From: Maribacter sp.
Lineage (GTDB): Bacteria > Bacteroidota > Bacteroidia > Flavobacteriales > Flavobacteriaceae
Direction of reading: 5' to 3'
DNA length: 64,000 nucleotides
Assembly (NCBI GenBank): GCA_024643345.1
Contig: JAHENB010000011.1
Location: 1-64,000 of the forward strand
In this document: positions 53,253-62,177 of the stretch, in pieces
Layout: every line of letters starts with the position of its first letter
How positions within the stretch are numbered: position 1 is the stretch's first letter
The notes under the pieces: generated by a model
What the model saw: only the letters and a program-made list of their open reading frames with translations
Databases searched by the model: none
What the model was told of the DNA's origin: nothing
Position numbers and translations under genes: made by a program

Positions 53253-54662
53253 ATGACTCCTCCTAAAATTCATCCGTTAAAAAAAATTTTGGACTCGGCA
53301 CTGGAGGCCCTTTCAGGAAAGGAGACCGATTTTACGACGGTCAGCATCCGCAAGGCCATTTTTTTATTGGCCCTTCCCATGATCCTCGAAATGATGATGG
53401 AATCGATTTTCGCATTGGTCGATATCGCGTATGTTTCGCAAGTGAGCGTAAACGCGGTGGCAACTATAGGCTTGACCGAATCCGTGATTACTTTGGTCTA
53501 CGCCTTTGCCATAGGACTCAGTATGGCGGCAACGGCTGTGGTGGCCAGACGGATAGGGGAGAAGGAGGTGCAAGCTGCGGGGCAGGCCGCCGTACAGGCT
53601 ATTTTTCTGGGCGTAGCGTTATCGGTTGTTTTGGGTATTTTGGGTTTTTCGTTTGCTCAAGAAGTATTGCAACTTATGGGGGCGGAAAATGACCTGATCA
53701 AAGAAGGTTATGGCTACACCCAATTGATGTTCGGGGGAAATATTACCATTGTTTTGCTTTTTCTTATCAACGCAATTTTTAGGGGGGCCGGAGATGCATC
53801 AATGGCCATGTGGACTTTGGTACTATCGAACGGACTTAATATTATTTTGGACCCGATCTTTATTTTTGGATGGGGTCCGGTGCCCGAATATGGCGTCATG
53901 GGCGCTGCCATAGCCACCAATATTGGAAGGGGAACAGCGGTGGTTTTTCAACTTTGTATTCTCTTTTTTGGCTGGAGCCGCATCAAAATTGGCTTGAAGG
54001 ATCTTGTGTTCCGTTTCGGCGTAATGTGGAACTTGGTCAAGGTTTCATCGGGCGGCATTGCACAATTCCTTATTGGTACTTCCAGTTGGGTCTTCTTGAT
54101 GCGCTTAATGTCGGAGTTTGGCAGTGAAGCACTGGCAGGCTACACGATCGCGATTCGCGTAATACTGTTCACTTTAATGCCATCCTGGGGGATGAGCAAT
54201 GCCGCTGCTACTTTGGTCGGACAGAATCTTGGGGCAAACCGGCCCGAAAGAGCAGAAATTTCCGTTTGGAAAACAGGCAGGTACAATGCTTATTTTATGG
54301 CCACCGTGTCTTTGGTGTATCTTTTTTTTGCCAAGGAAATCATTACTTGGTTCAATGCGAACCCATTGGTTGTTCAAAATGGCGGCTTATGCCTTAGCAT
54401 ACTGGCTTGCGGGTACATATTTTATGCCTATGGCATGGTCCTGACCCAGGCCTTTAATGGTGCTGGGGATACAGGAACGCCGACCAAGATAAACTTGATC
54501 GCTTTCTGGCTTTTTCAGTTGCCCTTGGCTTATCTGGCCTCGATGACCTTAGGGTTTGGGCCCATGGGAATATTTGTTGCGATAACCCTGGCAGAAGTAC
54601 TTTTGGCCGTTATTTCCGTCATCTGGTTCAAAAAAGGGAATTGGAAAAAAGTGATGGTATAG
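53253..54662 (+). CDS. MATE family multidrug/Na+ efflux transporter
   Basis: A 469-residue transporter with 12 helices in two MatE repeats (about 30-190 and 255-415). Segments LALPMILEMMMESIFALVDIAYVS and MSNAAATLVGQNLGANRPERAE mark the two halves. It exports cationic or hydrophobic compounds with Na+ or H+. The frame opens 13 codons upstream at 53214 with a non-ATG codon; the ATG at 53253 is the natural start. It forms a possible transcript with the trans-sulfuration gene 41 bases downstream, though a weak promoter-like TATTTTCG also lies in that gap. Confidence 0.92.
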   Translation: MTPPKIHPLKKILDSALEALSGKETDFTTVSIRKAIFLLALPMILEMMMESIFALVDIAYVSQVSVNAVATIGLTESVITLVYAFAIGLSMAATAVVARRIGEKEVQAAGQAAVQAIFLGVALSVVLGILGFSFAQEVLQLMGAENDLIKEGYGYTQLMFGGNITIVLLFLINAIFRGAGDASMAMWTLVLSNGLNIILDPIFIFGWGPVPEYGVMGAAIATNIGRGTAVVFQLCILFFGWSRIKIGLKDLVFRFGVMWNLVKVSSGGIAQFLIGTSSWVFLMRLMSEFGSEALAGYTIAIRVILFTLMPSWGMSNAAATLVGQNLGANRPERAEISVWKTGRYNAYFMATVSLVYLFFAKEIITWFNANPLVVQNGGLCLSILACGYIFYAYGMVLTQAFNGAGDTGTPTKINLIAFWLFQLPLAYLASMTLGFGPMGIFVAITLAEVLLAVISVIWFKKGNWKKVMV

Positions 54663-54703
54663 GCCTATTTTCGTAACTTAGACGCTTCTCATAAAAATAT
54701 ACG

Positions 54704-55879
54704 ATGAACCCGAATAAAAAAGGACTTAATACGATTTGTACCCATGTTGGGGAGTTGGAGGATTTGGTTTATAAAGGAGCGGTTTCCCCACTCTATATGG
54801 GCACTTCTTATGCCTTCGAGGATGTTGATGTGAAGCGGTATCCCCGTTATTTCAATACGCCCAACCAAGAAGCACTTTGCATCAAGATCGCCGCATTAGA
54901 GCATGCCGAGTCGGCACTGATCTTCAGCAGTGGAATGGCCGCCGTGAGTACGGCCTTGATGGCTTTTTTAAAGGCGGGCGACCATATTGTCCTGCAAAAA
55001 ACATTATATGGCGGAACGTATAATTTGGTGACAGAGGAATTTCAGAAATTTGGCATTTCCTATTCCTTTACCGATGGTTTGGGCGCTTCCGATTTTGAGG
55101 ATAAAGTTCAAAGCAATACCAAAGTTATTTACATCGAGACACCTTCCAATCCTTTGCTGACCATCACAGATTTGAAGGCTGTTGCCAAAGTGGCAAAAAA
55201 ACATGGCCTTGTATCGATGATCGACAATACTTTTGCCAGTCCGGTCAATCAAAACCCGATCGATTTTGGCATTGATGTGGTCATCCATAGCGCTACGAAG
55301 TATATGGGGGGGCATTCGGATATCTGTGCGGGGGCCGTGGCTTCCAGTGCGGACAATATGAACCGAATTTTCCATCTGGCCAAGAATTTTGGGGGGAGCC
55401 TCAGCGAATATACCGTATGGCTCTTGGAACGGAGCATTAAGACCATGGGCATTAGGGTAAAGGCCCAAAATGAAAATGCCCAGCGCATGGCCGAATACCT
55501 ACACCGCCACAATGATATCCATAAAGTATATTATCCCGGTTTGAAAAGCCATCCGGATCATGAATTGGCCAAAGCACAAATGCTCGGATTTGGGGGAATG
55601 TTGTCTTTCGAATTGGATAAATCCCTAGACGCCACCCAATTTCAGAAACACCTAAAACTGATCAAATCCTCGATGAGCTTGGCCGGTTTGGAAAGTATGG
55701 TACTGTCGCCAACGAAGACCTCACATTCCCTTTTAAGTCCTGAGGAGCGTCATAGGCAGGGCATAGCGGATGGTCTGATACGTTTTTCGGTGGGTATTGA
55801 GGAACCGGAAGACCTAATGGCAGATATAGAACAGGCTTTGGAGGGTGTCCGTTCAAAAAAAATGACCATAAGTCATTGA
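54704..55879 (+). CDS. Trans-sulfuration family PLP enzyme (cystathionine/methionine gamma-lyase type)
   Basis: A 391-residue Cys/Met metabolism PLP enzyme. GLNTICTHVGELEDLVYKGAVSPLYMGTSY opens the domain; the cofactor-stacking region is FSSGMAAVSTALM, the aspartate is in SMIDNTFASPVNQNP, and the Schiff-base Lys is in HSATKYMGGHSD. It may cleave or form cystathionine, homocysteine or methionine C-S bonds (MetB/MetC/MGL); subgroup not resolved by eye. Homotetramer in known members. It precedes bshB1 by 118 bases; a cysteine-supply link with bacillithiol synthesis is attractive but only inferred. Confidence 0.9.
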   Translation: MNPNKKGLNTICTHVGELEDLVYKGAVSPLYMGTSYAFEDVDVKRYPRYFNTPNQEALCIKIAALEHAESALIFSSGMAAVSTALMAFLKAGDHIVLQKTLYGGTYNLVTEEFQKFGISYSFTDGLGASDFEDKVQSNTKVIYIETPSNPLLTITDLKAVAKVAKKHGLVSMIDNTFASPVNQNPIDFGIDVVIHSATKYMGGHSDICAGAVASSADNMNRIFHLAKNFGGSLSEYTVWLLERSIKTMGIRVKAQNENAQRMAEYLHRHNDIHKVYYPGLKSHPDHELAKAQMLGFGGMLSFELDKSLDATQFQKHLKLIKSSMSLAGLESMVLSPTKTSHSLLSPEERHRQGIADGLIRFSVGIEEPEDLMADIEQALEGVRSKKMTISH

Positions 55880-55997
55880 CATAGGTTAAATCAAATCGTT
55901 CCAATGTTTCACCTATTCGATAGCACATCTTATCTAAGGATTTTCAGCGTGAAAAAGTAATAAAATCAATGACCAATTATTTAAGAAATTAATACAA

Positions 55998-56720
55998 ATG
56001 AAACTTGATATTTTAGTATTTGGTGCCCATCCCGACGATGCCGAATTGGGTGCGGGCGCTACGATCGCCAAAGCTGTTGACCAGGGAAAGAAAGTAGGTA
56101 TTGTAGATTTGACCAGGGGCGAACTCGGTACCAGGGGTACTGCTGAAATTCGAGATCAGGAGGCTGAGGAAGCCGCGAAGCTGTTAGGGGTACTCTTTCG
56201 TTCGAATTTGGAATTTGCCGATGGGTTCTTTACCAATGACAAAGTCCACCAGCTCGAGGTGATCAAAATGATTCGAAAATATAGGCCGGAAATCGTATTG
56301 TGCAATGCCGTGGATGATCGGCATATCGATCATGGCAAAGGGAGTAAATTGGTAAGTGATTCTTGTTTTCTAAGTGGTTTGGTTAAAATAGACACGAAAT
56401 TTGATGGCGACGATCAGTGGCAGGAGCCATGGCGTCCAAAACAGGTATACCACTTCATCCAATGGAAAAATCTCAATCCTGATTTTGTAGTCGACGTTAG
56501 CGGTTATGTGGAAAAAAAGATCCAAGCCATCATGGCCTATAGCTCGCAATTTTATGATCCAAAAAGCAATGAGCCGGAAACACCCATCAGTAGCAAGAAC
56601 TTTATCGACAGCGTAACCTATCGTGCCAGGGATTTGGGTCGGATCGTAGGGGTCGCCCATGCCGAGGGGTTCAACACCGAAAGAGTGGTTGCGGTGGACA
56701 GCCTTGATAAATTGATTTGA
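55998..56720 (+). CDS. bshB1: Bacillithiol biosynthesis deacetylase BshB1
   Basis: A 240-residue cytoplasmic PIG-L-fold zinc deacetylase. The motif FGAHPDDAELGAG at about 8-20 supplies zinc ligands, GELGTRG and DDRHIDHGKG are further family signatures. It converts GlcNAc-malate to GlcN-malate, the second step of bacillithiol, a low-molecular-weight thiol used by Bacteroidota and Firmicutes. It resembles BshB1 in length and in the C-terminal VTYRARDLGRIVGVAHAEGF; bshA and bshC are not in the window. It is distinct from the large secreted PIG-L at 43511-46042. Convergent with the histidine kinase (one base apart). Confidence 0.95.
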   Translation: MKLDILVFGAHPDDAELGAGATIAKAVDQGKKVGIVDLTRGELGTRGTAEIRDQEAEEAAKLLGVLFRSNLEFADGFFTNDKVHQLEVIKMIRKYRPEIVLCNAVDDRHIDHGKGSKLVSDSCFLSGLVKIDTKFDGDDQWQEPWRPKQVYHFIQWKNLNPDFVVDVSGYVEKKIQAIMAYSSQFYDPKSNEPETPISSKNFIDSVTYRARDLGRIVGVAHAEGFNTERVVAVDSLDKLI

Positions 56721-56721
56721 T

Positions 56722-58758
56722 TTAGCCTGCTTTTTGGTAGTTGCTCTTTGCCTTGGGTACGGTAAAATAGAAACAGGTTCCTTGTTGCAGGACGCTATCG
56801 ACCCAAATATGGCCATTGTTTTTCTCTACCATTTCCTTGCACAAAGAAAGGCCAAGTCCGGTACCTTTTTCATTATTGGTACCATAGGTGGTAATATTGG
56901 CGTTTTTTGAGAAGATTTTATTTACGGTTTCCTTGTCCATGCCTATGCCCGTATCACGGACCGCTATTTCCCAGTGATCTGACTTTTCCTGGGCGGCGAT
57001 CGAAACAATACCATTGGCTTTAGTGAATTTTAGCGCATTGCTGATCAGATTCCTGATCACGATATCTATCTGGTCTCCATCGATCCAGGCCAAGGTATTG
57101 CCGGGTACATTGCTCACCAGTTTAATCGATTTCCCTTCAGCGATTTCAGATAACAGATTAAAATTGTCCTCCACTATATTTTCGATCTGGAACACGGCAG
57201 GTCTGGTAACCGATCCGTTCATCTGTGATTGCCCCCAGGTAAGCAGATTGTTCAGAGTGAACGAAATATGATCAATATCCTGTCCTAATTTAGGGATGAA
57301 CTCAATAAACTCTTCTTTTCCCATTTCTCCATTTCTAAAAAGATCGAGCAGTCCCTGAAAAGCACCGATAGGCCCGCGAAGGTCATGGGCGATAATCGAA
57401 AACAGTTTATCCTTGGTTTCATTCAGGGTTGTGAGTTCTAGTTCATTTTCTTCTAAATGCTGGGTTTTGGCCTTTAGTTCCGCATTGAGGTTCTTTTGAA
57501 TTTTTTCACTTCGATGCACCAAAAAGGTGACCGTGACGAAAATGAGCAGAATGGCAAGGGCTGCATTGACATAAGATCTTTGGGTGGCCAGCTGTCTTTC
57601 ATTCTCGCTTATAAGGTTTGCCTTTTGACGCTCATGCTCAACTTTCGTTTTTACCAAGGTTAAGCTTTTTTGATTTTCGCTCCTGGAGAGGGTATCGGAC
57701 AATTGTTGGTAAATCTCATGATAGGAAAGGGCCGTCGCATATTCCTTATTTTTTTTGCTGATTTTGTAAAGGGTCTTTGCGCACTTTTGCCTTCCTTCCA
57801 AAAAATTAATATTGCTGGAAATGTTAAACGCTTTCAAAGCGTATTCTTTGGAGATACTGTCTTGCTCCAATCCATAATATGCTTCTGCCATTCCGTTCAA
57901 TAGATCAATTTCGCCTCTTTCGTCTTGCAATTGCTGATGGAGCAACTCACTTTGGGTATACCAGAACAGGGCCCATTTGAATTTTTGCTGTTTGAGGTAA
58001 ATCTTTCCTTTCACCTCATAGGAGTATGCAAGCCAATCGGTAATGCCTTCTTTTTCAAATGTGGTGATACTGCTGTTAATATTGAACATGGCATATTCCA
58101 ATTTCCCCATGTCTGCATATAATGAGGCCATATTACTGAACGTTTCCGCTGAATTCACCTCGTTATTGATTTCTTCGTTGATCCTCTTCACTATCTTATA
58201 GTAATCAAGCGCCTGCTCATAGTCTTTTTGGGATGTGTACAGACTGGCTATAGCTTCGTTCATGATGGAAAGCATGCGTTTATGGCCAAATTTTTGGGCC
58301 AATTCCACCCCTTCCAAATAGCCGTTCAAGGCATTCGCGTAATCGCCTATATATCCATATTCTCCCGATAAATTATTGAGAACCCTAAGGACCTGTTTTT
58401 TGTTGTTGATGTTTTTGGCGATTTGCAAGGCCGATTTATAATTCAAAATGGCTTCTTTGAATTCCCCCTTGTCGGAATAGTAGTCGCCAATGTTCAAAAG
58501 CGCATAGCTTTCACCCGATTTGTAGGCGGCAACCTTGCTGCTTTTTAAAGCTTGCTGTGAAACCAGTAAAAGACTATCTGTATTGTAATAACGTTGTGCT
58601 TTTGCAAGATCGTTGAGCATATCGATGTAAACGGTATCCTTTGCATTGAAACCGGTTTCTGTTCGAAATTTTTGAATCTTCGACCGCAACGCTTCATGTT
58701 CGTTACTCTGGGCATTTAAGAAGGAAGTGGCCGCAAGGAATAGAAACAGGAAACGCAT
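56722..58758 (-). CDS. TPR-containing sensor histidine kinase
   Basis: A 678-residue hybrid-free sensor kinase. A signal peptide (MRFLFLFLAATSFLNAQ) starts it; TPR repeats occupy about 40-370 (for example YANALNGYLEGVELAQKFGHK and YEQALDYYKIVKRINEEIN) on the periplasmic side, then a helix (about 395-415) and a coiled coil. HisKA: FSIIAHDLRGPIGAFQGLL with the phospho-His. ATPase: ISNALKFTKANG (N box), DTGIGMDKE and GTGLGLSLCKEMV (G boxes). No receiver domain, and no response regulator gene is adjacent, so the partner is elsewhere. The frame extends 20 codons before the ATG at 58758 chosen here. Confidence 0.92.
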   Translation of the reverse strand: MRFLFLFLAATSFLNAQSNEHEALRSKIQKFRTETGFNAKDTVYIDMLNDLAKAQRYYNTDSLLLVSQQALKSSKVAAYKSGESYALLNIGDYYSDKGEFKEAILNYKSALQIAKNINNKKQVLRVLNNLSGEYGYIGDYANALNGYLEGVELAQKFGHKRMLSIMNEAIASLYTSQKDYEQALDYYKIVKRINEEINNEVNSAETFSNMASLYADMGKLEYAMFNINSSITTFEKEGITDWLAYSYEVKGKIYLKQQKFKWALFWYTQSELLHQQLQDERGEIDLLNGMAEAYYGLEQDSISKEYALKAFNISSNINFLEGRQKCAKTLYKISKKNKEYATALSYHEIYQQLSDTLSRSENQKSLTLVKTKVEHERQKANLISENERQLATQRSYVNAALAILLIFVTVTFLVHRSEKIQKNLNAELKAKTQHLEENELELTTLNETKDKLFSIIAHDLRGPIGAFQGLLDLFRNGEMGKEEFIEFIPKLGQDIDHISFTLNNLLTWGQSQMNGSVTRPAVFQIENIVEDNFNLLSEIAEGKSIKLVSNVPGNTLAWIDGDQIDIVIRNLISNALKFTKANGIVSIAAQEKSDHWEIAVRDTGIGMDKETVNKIFSKNANITTYGTNNEKGTGLGLSLCKEMVEKNNGHIWVDSVLQQGTCFYFTVPKAKSNYQKAG

Positions 58759-59030
58759 TTGTAAAAAGGCCTCTATTTGATGAAGGTATGTGGAAAAGCT
58801 TGTTTTGACCCCGGCCATTATTCGGTTTTGAATTAAAAACTAAAAATACCCCAAGGCTACGACGGGAGATAATTTTTGTTGTGAAACTGCAAATTTTGTG
58901 TGTTTGAACGTAAAAAAGATGTTGTTGGACGAATTTCAATAGATTTTGGAACGTTACAAAAGAGGATACAATAGAACGCGACCTTAGTGTGAAGGCACTT
59001 TTTAAGGTTTCAAAATAAGAACCTATTTAT

Positions 59031-59062
59031 TTTGAAAGATCATTCAAAAAAAATTATCTTTG
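59031..59062 (+). promoter_or_regulatory. tRNA-His promoter, perfect Bacteroidota consensus
   Basis: TTTG (59031-59034), a 20-base spacer and TATCTTTG (59055-59062). Both elements are exact and the spacing is the same as at tRNA-Met. Confidence 0.78.
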
Positions 59063-59076
59063 GCACCCGTTAATAT

Positions 59077-59151
59077 GGTGGTTGTAGCTCAGTTGGTTAG
59101 AGCGCTTGATTGTGGTTCAAGAGGTCGCCGGTTCGAGCCCGGTCTTCCACC
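59077..59151 (+). tRNA. tRNA-His (anticodon GTG)
   Basis: Reads G-1 (59077), GTGGTTG acceptor 5' strand, GCTC/GAGC D stem, CTTGA-TTGTGGT-TCAAG anticodon arm with GTG, GCCGG-TTCGAGC-CCGGT T arm, CTTCCAC acceptor 3' strand and C73 at 59151. The extra G-1 facing C73 is the tRNA-His identity mark. The acceptor stem has two U-U mismatches (5-68 and 6-67). The full CCA is not encoded. Confidence 0.92.
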
Positions 59152-59160
59152 CAATAACGA

Positions 59161-59200
59161 AAGCCCTGACTTCTTTCTCGAAGATCAGGGCTTGTTTTTT
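59161..59200 (+). terminator. Terminator of tRNA-His
   Basis: AAGCCCTGA (59161-59169) pairs with TCAGGGCTT (59185-59193), the inner CTTC with GAAG, and six T follow (59195-59200). Strong intrinsic terminator. Confidence 0.88.
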
Positions 59201-59222
59201 AGATATTCGGGCAGCGGTAATT

Positions 59223-60785
59223 TTATTTTGTTGCTTTGTCAACCTTTAACCTGGTGTTTCTGTTGGCCACTTCCCAGGCAGTTAAAAAAATCAAGCGAGC
59301 CCTGTTTTGCAGTAGATCATAATTGATTTTGTCAGGGGTATCTCCCGGTCTATGGTAGTCATCATGGGTGCCGTTAAAATAAAAGATGATGGGTACATTG
59401 TTTTTGGCAAAATTGTAATGATCGCTCCTGTAAAAGAAACGATTGGGGTCGTTATCGTCGTTATAGGTATAATCGAGTTCTAAATGGGCATATTTGGCGT
59501 TCACTTCTTCGGAAAGCCCATGCAACTCTGAACTCAGTTTATCCGACCCTATTAGGTAAACATAATTTCTACTTCCCTTTCTTTTAGGGTCTATTCGTCC
59601 TATCATGTCTATGTTAAGGTTCGCGACCGTTTGATCTAAAGGGAATATGGGATCGACATCGGTATAGTATTGTGAACCCAACAGGCCTTTTTCTTCCCCG
59701 GTGACATGCAGGAAGACAATCGACCGTTTTGGTCCTCGACCTTCCGCCGCGGCCAATTTAAAGGCTCTTGCGATTTCCAGAAGGGCAACTGTTCCTGAAC
59801 CGTCATCGTCAGCCCCATTATTGATTTGTCCATCCGAAGTGATGCCGATATGGTCTAAATGCGATGAAATAACGACATACTCATTCGGTATTTCGGAGCC
59901 CTTTAAAACCGCCACTACGTTTTCCGATGTAATCCCATTATTCTGGCTTCCAATGGCCAATTCCATTTCAATATCAATGGTTTTGCGATTTTCGTCTATT
60001 TCTATATCCGGATAAATCGCTTTTGCCAATTCAGTGTCGATGTACAAATTGAAAAATTGATTCTCTTGATCAATTTTAAGTTGCATGCTACCGTTATCTT
60101 TTTCCTTCATCCAGTCAAAGCGTGCCTTAAAGCGATCGTAATTGATGGGATCATAGTAAATCAATCCGGCGGCGCCTTTTTCAGCAGCGATTTCTATCCT
60201 TTTTCCGAGGGATTCTGACATATTGCTCCAAATCGATTTTTCCCCGTTGCCAGAAATTGCATATTGCCCATTTTCGGCTGTCGGTTCCCCCATTTTCACC
60301 AAAACCAGTTTGCCTTTAACATCCAGACCATCGTAATCATTGTACGCTGGGTCTTCAATGCCATAGCCCACATAGACAATCTGCGCAAAGCTGGCCTTGA
60401 TCGATTGAAAGGTCAGAAAATCAACACCAAGATCATATCGGTCGCCGTTCAATATCACCTCGCCTTCAGGGATTTGACCCACTTCCAACGGCACATCCTG
60501 AAAATAATTTTCCCCACCCTGTGCCGCTGGGATACCCATTTTGATATATTGGGACTTTAGGTATTCGACCGCTTTTTTTTGACCGGGCTGACCAGTTTCC
60601 CTGCCTTCATATTCGTCGGATGCATAAGTATACAGATGTTCCTTTAATTTTGCTTCCTTAATGGTTTCCGCATAATTCATTGCGCTTATGACAGGAGAGG
60701 GGTCTTGAGCCGGCTCAGCCGTCATTCTCTGTGAAGAATTACAGCTTAGGAACAAAACGAAAAGGATGGAACCCAGTATTTTCAT
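59223..60785 (-). CDS. M28-family zinc aminopeptidase lipoprotein
   Basis: A 520-residue predicted lipoprotein (LFVLFLSC, Cys at residue 15). An M28 peptidase domain, with a PA-type insert (about 120-250: YDGLDVKGKLVLVKMGEPTA and AAEKGAAGLIYYDP), holds the zinc ligands in SSHLDHIG, NGADDDGSGTVALLEIARAF, TGEEKGLLGSQYY, NIDMIGRID and the later YRSDHYNFA. It would remove N-terminal amino acids in the periplasm or at the cell surface. The frame extends 61 codons upstream (to 60968) with no signal peptide; the ATG at 60785 is chosen. Divergent from the aldose epimerase. Confidence 0.93.
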   Translation of the reverse strand: MKILGSILFVLFLSCNSSQRMTAEPAQDPSPVISAMNYAETIKEAKLKEHLYTYASDEYEGRETGQPGQKKAVEYLKSQYIKMGIPAAQGGENYFQDVPLEVGQIPEGEVILNGDRYDLGVDFLTFQSIKASFAQIVYVGYGIEDPAYNDYDGLDVKGKLVLVKMGEPTAENGQYAISGNGEKSIWSNMSESLGKRIEIAAEKGAAGLIYYDPINYDRFKARFDWMKEKDNGSMQLKIDQENQFFNLYIDTELAKAIYPDIEIDENRKTIDIEMELAIGSQNNGITSENVVAVLKGSEIPNEYVVISSHLDHIGITSDGQINNGADDDGSGTVALLEIARAFKLAAAEGRGPKRSIVFLHVTGEEKGLLGSQYYTDVDPIFPLDQTVANLNIDMIGRIDPKRKGSRNYVYLIGSDKLSSELHGLSEEVNAKYAHLELDYTYNDDNDPNRFFYRSDHYNFAKNNVPIIFYFNGTHDDYHRPGDTPDKINYDLLQNRARLIFLTAWEVANRNTRLKVDKATK

Positions 60786-60959
60786 TTGAATGGAAATTCT
60801 ATATCGATATTTGGTAAAATTAATAAAATCGGAAACGAAAATTATGGATGTTATCATAGTTTTGTGATAATGGAACCCAACGGGTTTGGTTAAACCATAT
60901 ATTTTAAAAGTGATTATGAGTTTTTCAGTATCTTGTCCTGTGAAATTAATGTCGATATA

Positions 60960-62147
60960 ATGAAACACCCTAACAAACCCATTTTTATATTGTTTTTTTC
61001 ATGTGCCCTTTTTATGATACAATGTAAACCTTCCAAGGAACAAAAAAAGGATACCATTCAATCAGAACCTGTAATGGTGGAACCAGTGTCGCATATCGAT
61101 CCCGTAGATTTTGAAAAAGTCATTGACAACGACTCGGTGCATTTATTTACACTGACCAATAAAAATGGACTTCAATTGACCATCACCAATTATGGGCAAC
61201 GCCTGGTCAGTTTAATGGTTCCCGATAAAAAAGGAGCGTACGACGACATTGTTTTGGGATATCGTACCCTGAAGGAGTATATGGACAAGAAGAACTTTTA
61301 TGGGGCTACGGTGGGCAGATATGGCAATAGGATCGGAAAAGCAAAATTCAGCATCGACGGTAATGACTATGCGTTGGCGGTCAACAACAATCAAAACCAT
61401 CTGCATGGGGGTATTAAGGGATTTGAAAGTGTGGTTTGGAAAGTTGACGAACACAATGATCATCGCATCGTTTTTAGCAGGGTATCGCCCGATATGGAAG
61501 AAGGCTATCCCGGAAATCTATCGGTTAAGGTGAGTTATGACCTTACTGATGATAACGAACTTCAGATCAGATATAGGGCAGAGACCGATAAACCAACTGT
61601 GGTAAACCTTACCCATCATTCCTTTTTCAATCTCAAAGGGGAAGGTAACGGCAATGTGAACGATCACGTCGTAATGATCAATGCGGATGCCTTTACCCCG
61701 GTTGACGATGGTTTGATTCCTACTGGAAAAATTGAAAAAGTTATGGGTACCCCCTTCGATTTTCTGCAACCAAAGACCATCGGAAGGGATATAGCCATGG
61801 ATGATGAACAACTGCTAAAAGGCAGGGGTTATGACCATAATTTCGTGCTCAATGAGGGGCCCAAGAATGACGAAGGGTTGGTTTTTGCCGCAAGGGTCTT
61901 GGAACCCTCCAGTGGCCGCACCATGGAGGTATATACCGATGAACCGGGGGTGCAGTTCTATGGGGGTAACTTTATGGATGGCTCCGAGCTTGGCAAAACA
62001 GGCAAACCTTATGTGAATCAAGGTGCCTTTTGCTTTGAAACCCAGCATTTTCCAGATTCACCGAATAAGCCCAATTTCCCCAGTACCCTTTTGCGCCCAG
62101 GGGAAATATACACTTCTACCTGTGTGTACAAATTTGGCGCGGAGTAG
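60960..62147 (+). CDS. Aldose 1-epimerase (galactose mutarotase family) lipoprotein
   Basis: A 395-residue protein with a lipoprotein-type leader (FFSCALFMIQCKPS, likely lipid Cys at residue 22) followed by the GalM fold. Family marks: TLTNKNGLQLTITNYGQRLVSLMVPDK, YGATVGRYGNRIGKAKF, NNNQNHLHGG (catalytic His), VVNLTHHSFFNL (second His) and the Glu region in NQGAFCFETQHFPDSPN. It interconverts alpha and beta anomers of aldoses. A lipid-anchored export form, common in Bacteroidota, would act outside the cytoplasm on sugars from polysaccharide breakdown. Followed 30 bases later by the DapA-like gene. Confidence 0.93.
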   Translation: MKHPNKPIFILFFSCALFMIQCKPSKEQKKDTIQSEPVMVEPVSHIDPVDFEKVIDNDSVHLFTLTNKNGLQLTITNYGQRLVSLMVPDKKGAYDDIVLGYRTLKEYMDKKNFYGATVGRYGNRIGKAKFSIDGNDYALAVNNNQNHLHGGIKGFESVVWKVDEHNDHRIVFSRVSPDMEEGYPGNLSVKVSYDLTDDNELQIRYRAETDKPTVVNLTHHSFFNLKGEGNGNVNDHVVMINADAFTPVDDGLIPTGKIEKVMGTPFDFLQPKTIGRDIAMDDEQLLKGRGYDHNFVLNEGPKNDEGLVFAARVLEPSSGRTMEVYTDEPGVQFYGGNFMDGSELGKTGKPYVNQGAFCFETQHFPDSPNKPNFPSTLLRPGEIYTSTCVYKFGAE

Positions 62148-62177
62148 CATTTTTAAAGACACTAAACCTAATAAAAC

